A DNA stretch of 48,714 nucleotides from an uncultured Eubacterium sp. (GTDB lineage: Bacteria > Bacillota > Clostridia > Lachnospirales > Lachnospiraceae). The DNA is taken from assembly GCA_910584245.1 (NCBI GenBank), contig CAJTZF010000011.1:1-48714 (forward strand), given 5' to 3'. Below are positions 47,873 to 48,714 of this stretch, one piece after another (position 1 is the stretch's first letter; each line of letters opens with the position of its first letter). The notes beneath the pieces are model-generated. The model worked only from the letters and a program-made list of their open reading frames with translations. It did no database searches and was not told where the DNA came from. Position numbers and translations under genes: made by a program.

Positions 47873-48714
47873 ATGAAAAAAACAAGACAGACAAGCATTG
47901 TGGCAGCCCTTTGTTTATCGTTACTGCTTTCTCTGTTCCCGGGAGGTTCCCTGGCGGCAAAGAAAGAAGCGAAGATAAAGAAAGTGGAGGTGCGGACAAC
48001 CGATTCAGGGGTACTTGTAATGAAGAAAAAAGAGCGGCGGACGCTGAAACTTGCCATCAATGGAACATATTCCAAAAAAGCATGGAAAAACCTAACGTTT
48101 CGCTCAAAGAATAAAAAGGTTGTCATAACAGACAAGAAAGGAAAACTCACAGCAAAGAAAAAGGGAACAACCAAAATTACGATAAAAGCGAAAAAGGGAA
48201 AAGCAAAGACGACACTGAAAGTGATTGTGGGAACAAAGATTCGGTCCGTACGAATGAGTGTGGCTGCACAAAATCTTTTGGTGGGAGAAACTCTGCAGCT
48301 CACAGCATCCGTTACGCCAAAGAAAGCATCCTATAAGAAACTTCGCTGGACGAGCAGTAATCCATCTGTCGCGGTGGTGGCAAATGGAAAAGTAAATGCC
48401 GTGGCAGAGGGAACAGCAACGATCACCGCAGCTGCTCTGGACGGGACAAAGAAAAAGGCAGTGTGTCAGATTGCTGTGAGAAAACAGGATGGCAGTACAT
48501 CGGCTACGGAAGAGCCAGGCGCCCCGGGAACCAATCCATCAGGCCCTCCTGCCAGTACACCGTCTGGTTCTGGCGATCCATCGGCGACAGGGACGCCGGC
48601 ACCGTCGGACAAACCAGGAACGGATCCAACTAATAAGCCTGGAACGGAGCCGACGGACAAACCAGGAACGGATCCAACTAATAAGCCTGGAACGGAGCCG
48701 ACGGACAGGCCGGG
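47873..48714 (+). CDS. Exported Lys-rich Ig-like protein, 3' end outside the window
   Basis: ATG 47873 after CGAGGTGAAACA; open to the window edge (280 codons visible). Signal peptide about 1-29 (ends ...GGSLAAKK). Two Ig-like Big_2 domains: a strongly cationic one (about 30-122, FRSKNKKVVITDKKGKLTAK) and a second (about 123-202, LRWTSSNPSVAVVANGKVNA). Then a Pro/Thr/Gly linker with a repeated DKPGTDPTNKPGTEPT unit. The DSGVLVMKK start of the first domain matches SSGILVLKK of the 6289 protein, so these two form a subgroup. The catalytic or binding part must lie beyond the edge. Confidence 0.85.
   Translation, partial: MKKTRQTSIVAALCLSLLLSLFPGGSLAAKKEAKIKKVEVRTTDSGVLVMKKKERRTLKLAINGTYSKKAWKNLTFRSKNKKVVITDKKGKLTAKKKGTTKITIKAKKGKAKTTLKVIVGTKIRSVRMSVAAQNLLVGETLQLTASVTPKKASYKKLRWTSSNPSVAVVANGKVNAVAEGTATITAAALDGTKKKAVCQIAVRKQDGSTSATEEPGAPGTNPSGPPASTPSGSGDPSATGTPAPSDKPGTDPTNKPGTEPTDKPGTDPTNKPGTEPTDRP
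48608..48714 (+). repeat. 48-base exact tandem repeat in the linker
   Basis: Two identical 48-base copies (48608-48655 and 48656-48703), encoding DKPGTDPTNKPGTEPT twice. A further unit starts GACAGGCCGG at the window edge, so the array probably continues. Confidence 0.9.

Overview
The window looks like chromosomal DNA of a Gram-positive Clostridia bacterium of the Lachnospiraceae type. This is an inference from gene content: sigH next to rlmB, Mini-III RNase, FeoB with a small Cys-rich FeoB-associated protein, AGGAGG ribosome binding sites, TTGACA/TATAAT promoters, and many secreted Lys-rich Ig-like xylanases of the kind known from plant-fibre-degrading gut Lachnospiraceae. No replication origin, phage, transposase or CRISPR array was seen.

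Layout. 1-3157: end of a tRNA-Val, tRNA-Met, then ispF, a GNAT acetyltransferase, rlmB, sigH and tRNA-Thr. 3265-5842: a P-type ATPase convergent with mrnC. 6.1-17.2 kb: four large exported proteins, all with a signal peptide and a cationic Ig-like (Big_2-type) domain; one is a GH10 xylanase and three have no recognisable catalytic domain. 17.3-19.8 kb: a GH43 enzyme with several carbohydrate-binding modules, on the opposite strand and without the cationic domain. 20.1-24.6 kb: an E1-like ThiF/MoeB protein, a DtxR-family repressor and a divergent feoA-feoA-feoB iron(II) uptake operon with a clear palindromic operator. 24.8-31.9 kb: an SGNH esterase with the cationic domain, an AraC regulator, a cytidylate-kinase-like protein and two tandem GH10 xylanases with the cationic domain. 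32-37.7 kb: gltX, a UvrD-type helicase with a frameshift in its Walker A motif, and a second feoA-feoB pair. 37.8-47.5 kb: an FGGY sugar kinase, rfbB-rfbD, a class A penicillin-binding protein, yigZ, rarA, a small membrane protein, tgt and yajC. 47.9 kb to the end: the start of an eighth cationic Ig-like exported protein, cut by the window edge.

How it works together. The secreted proteins form a plausible extracellular xylan and arabinoxylan degradation set: three GH10 endoxylanases, one GH43 arabinofuranosidase/xylosidase-type enzyme and one SGNH esterase, with an AraC regulator and an FGGY kinase that may phosphorylate a released pentose. The most striking feature is that eight proteins of otherwise different architecture share one N-terminal plan: signal peptide, about 90 residues of a very lysine-rich Ig-like domain, then a Pro/Ser/Thr/Gln-rich linker. 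No sortase motif, SLH domain or dockerin was noticed, so this domain may be a non-covalent, charge-based cell-wall retention module. That is inference.
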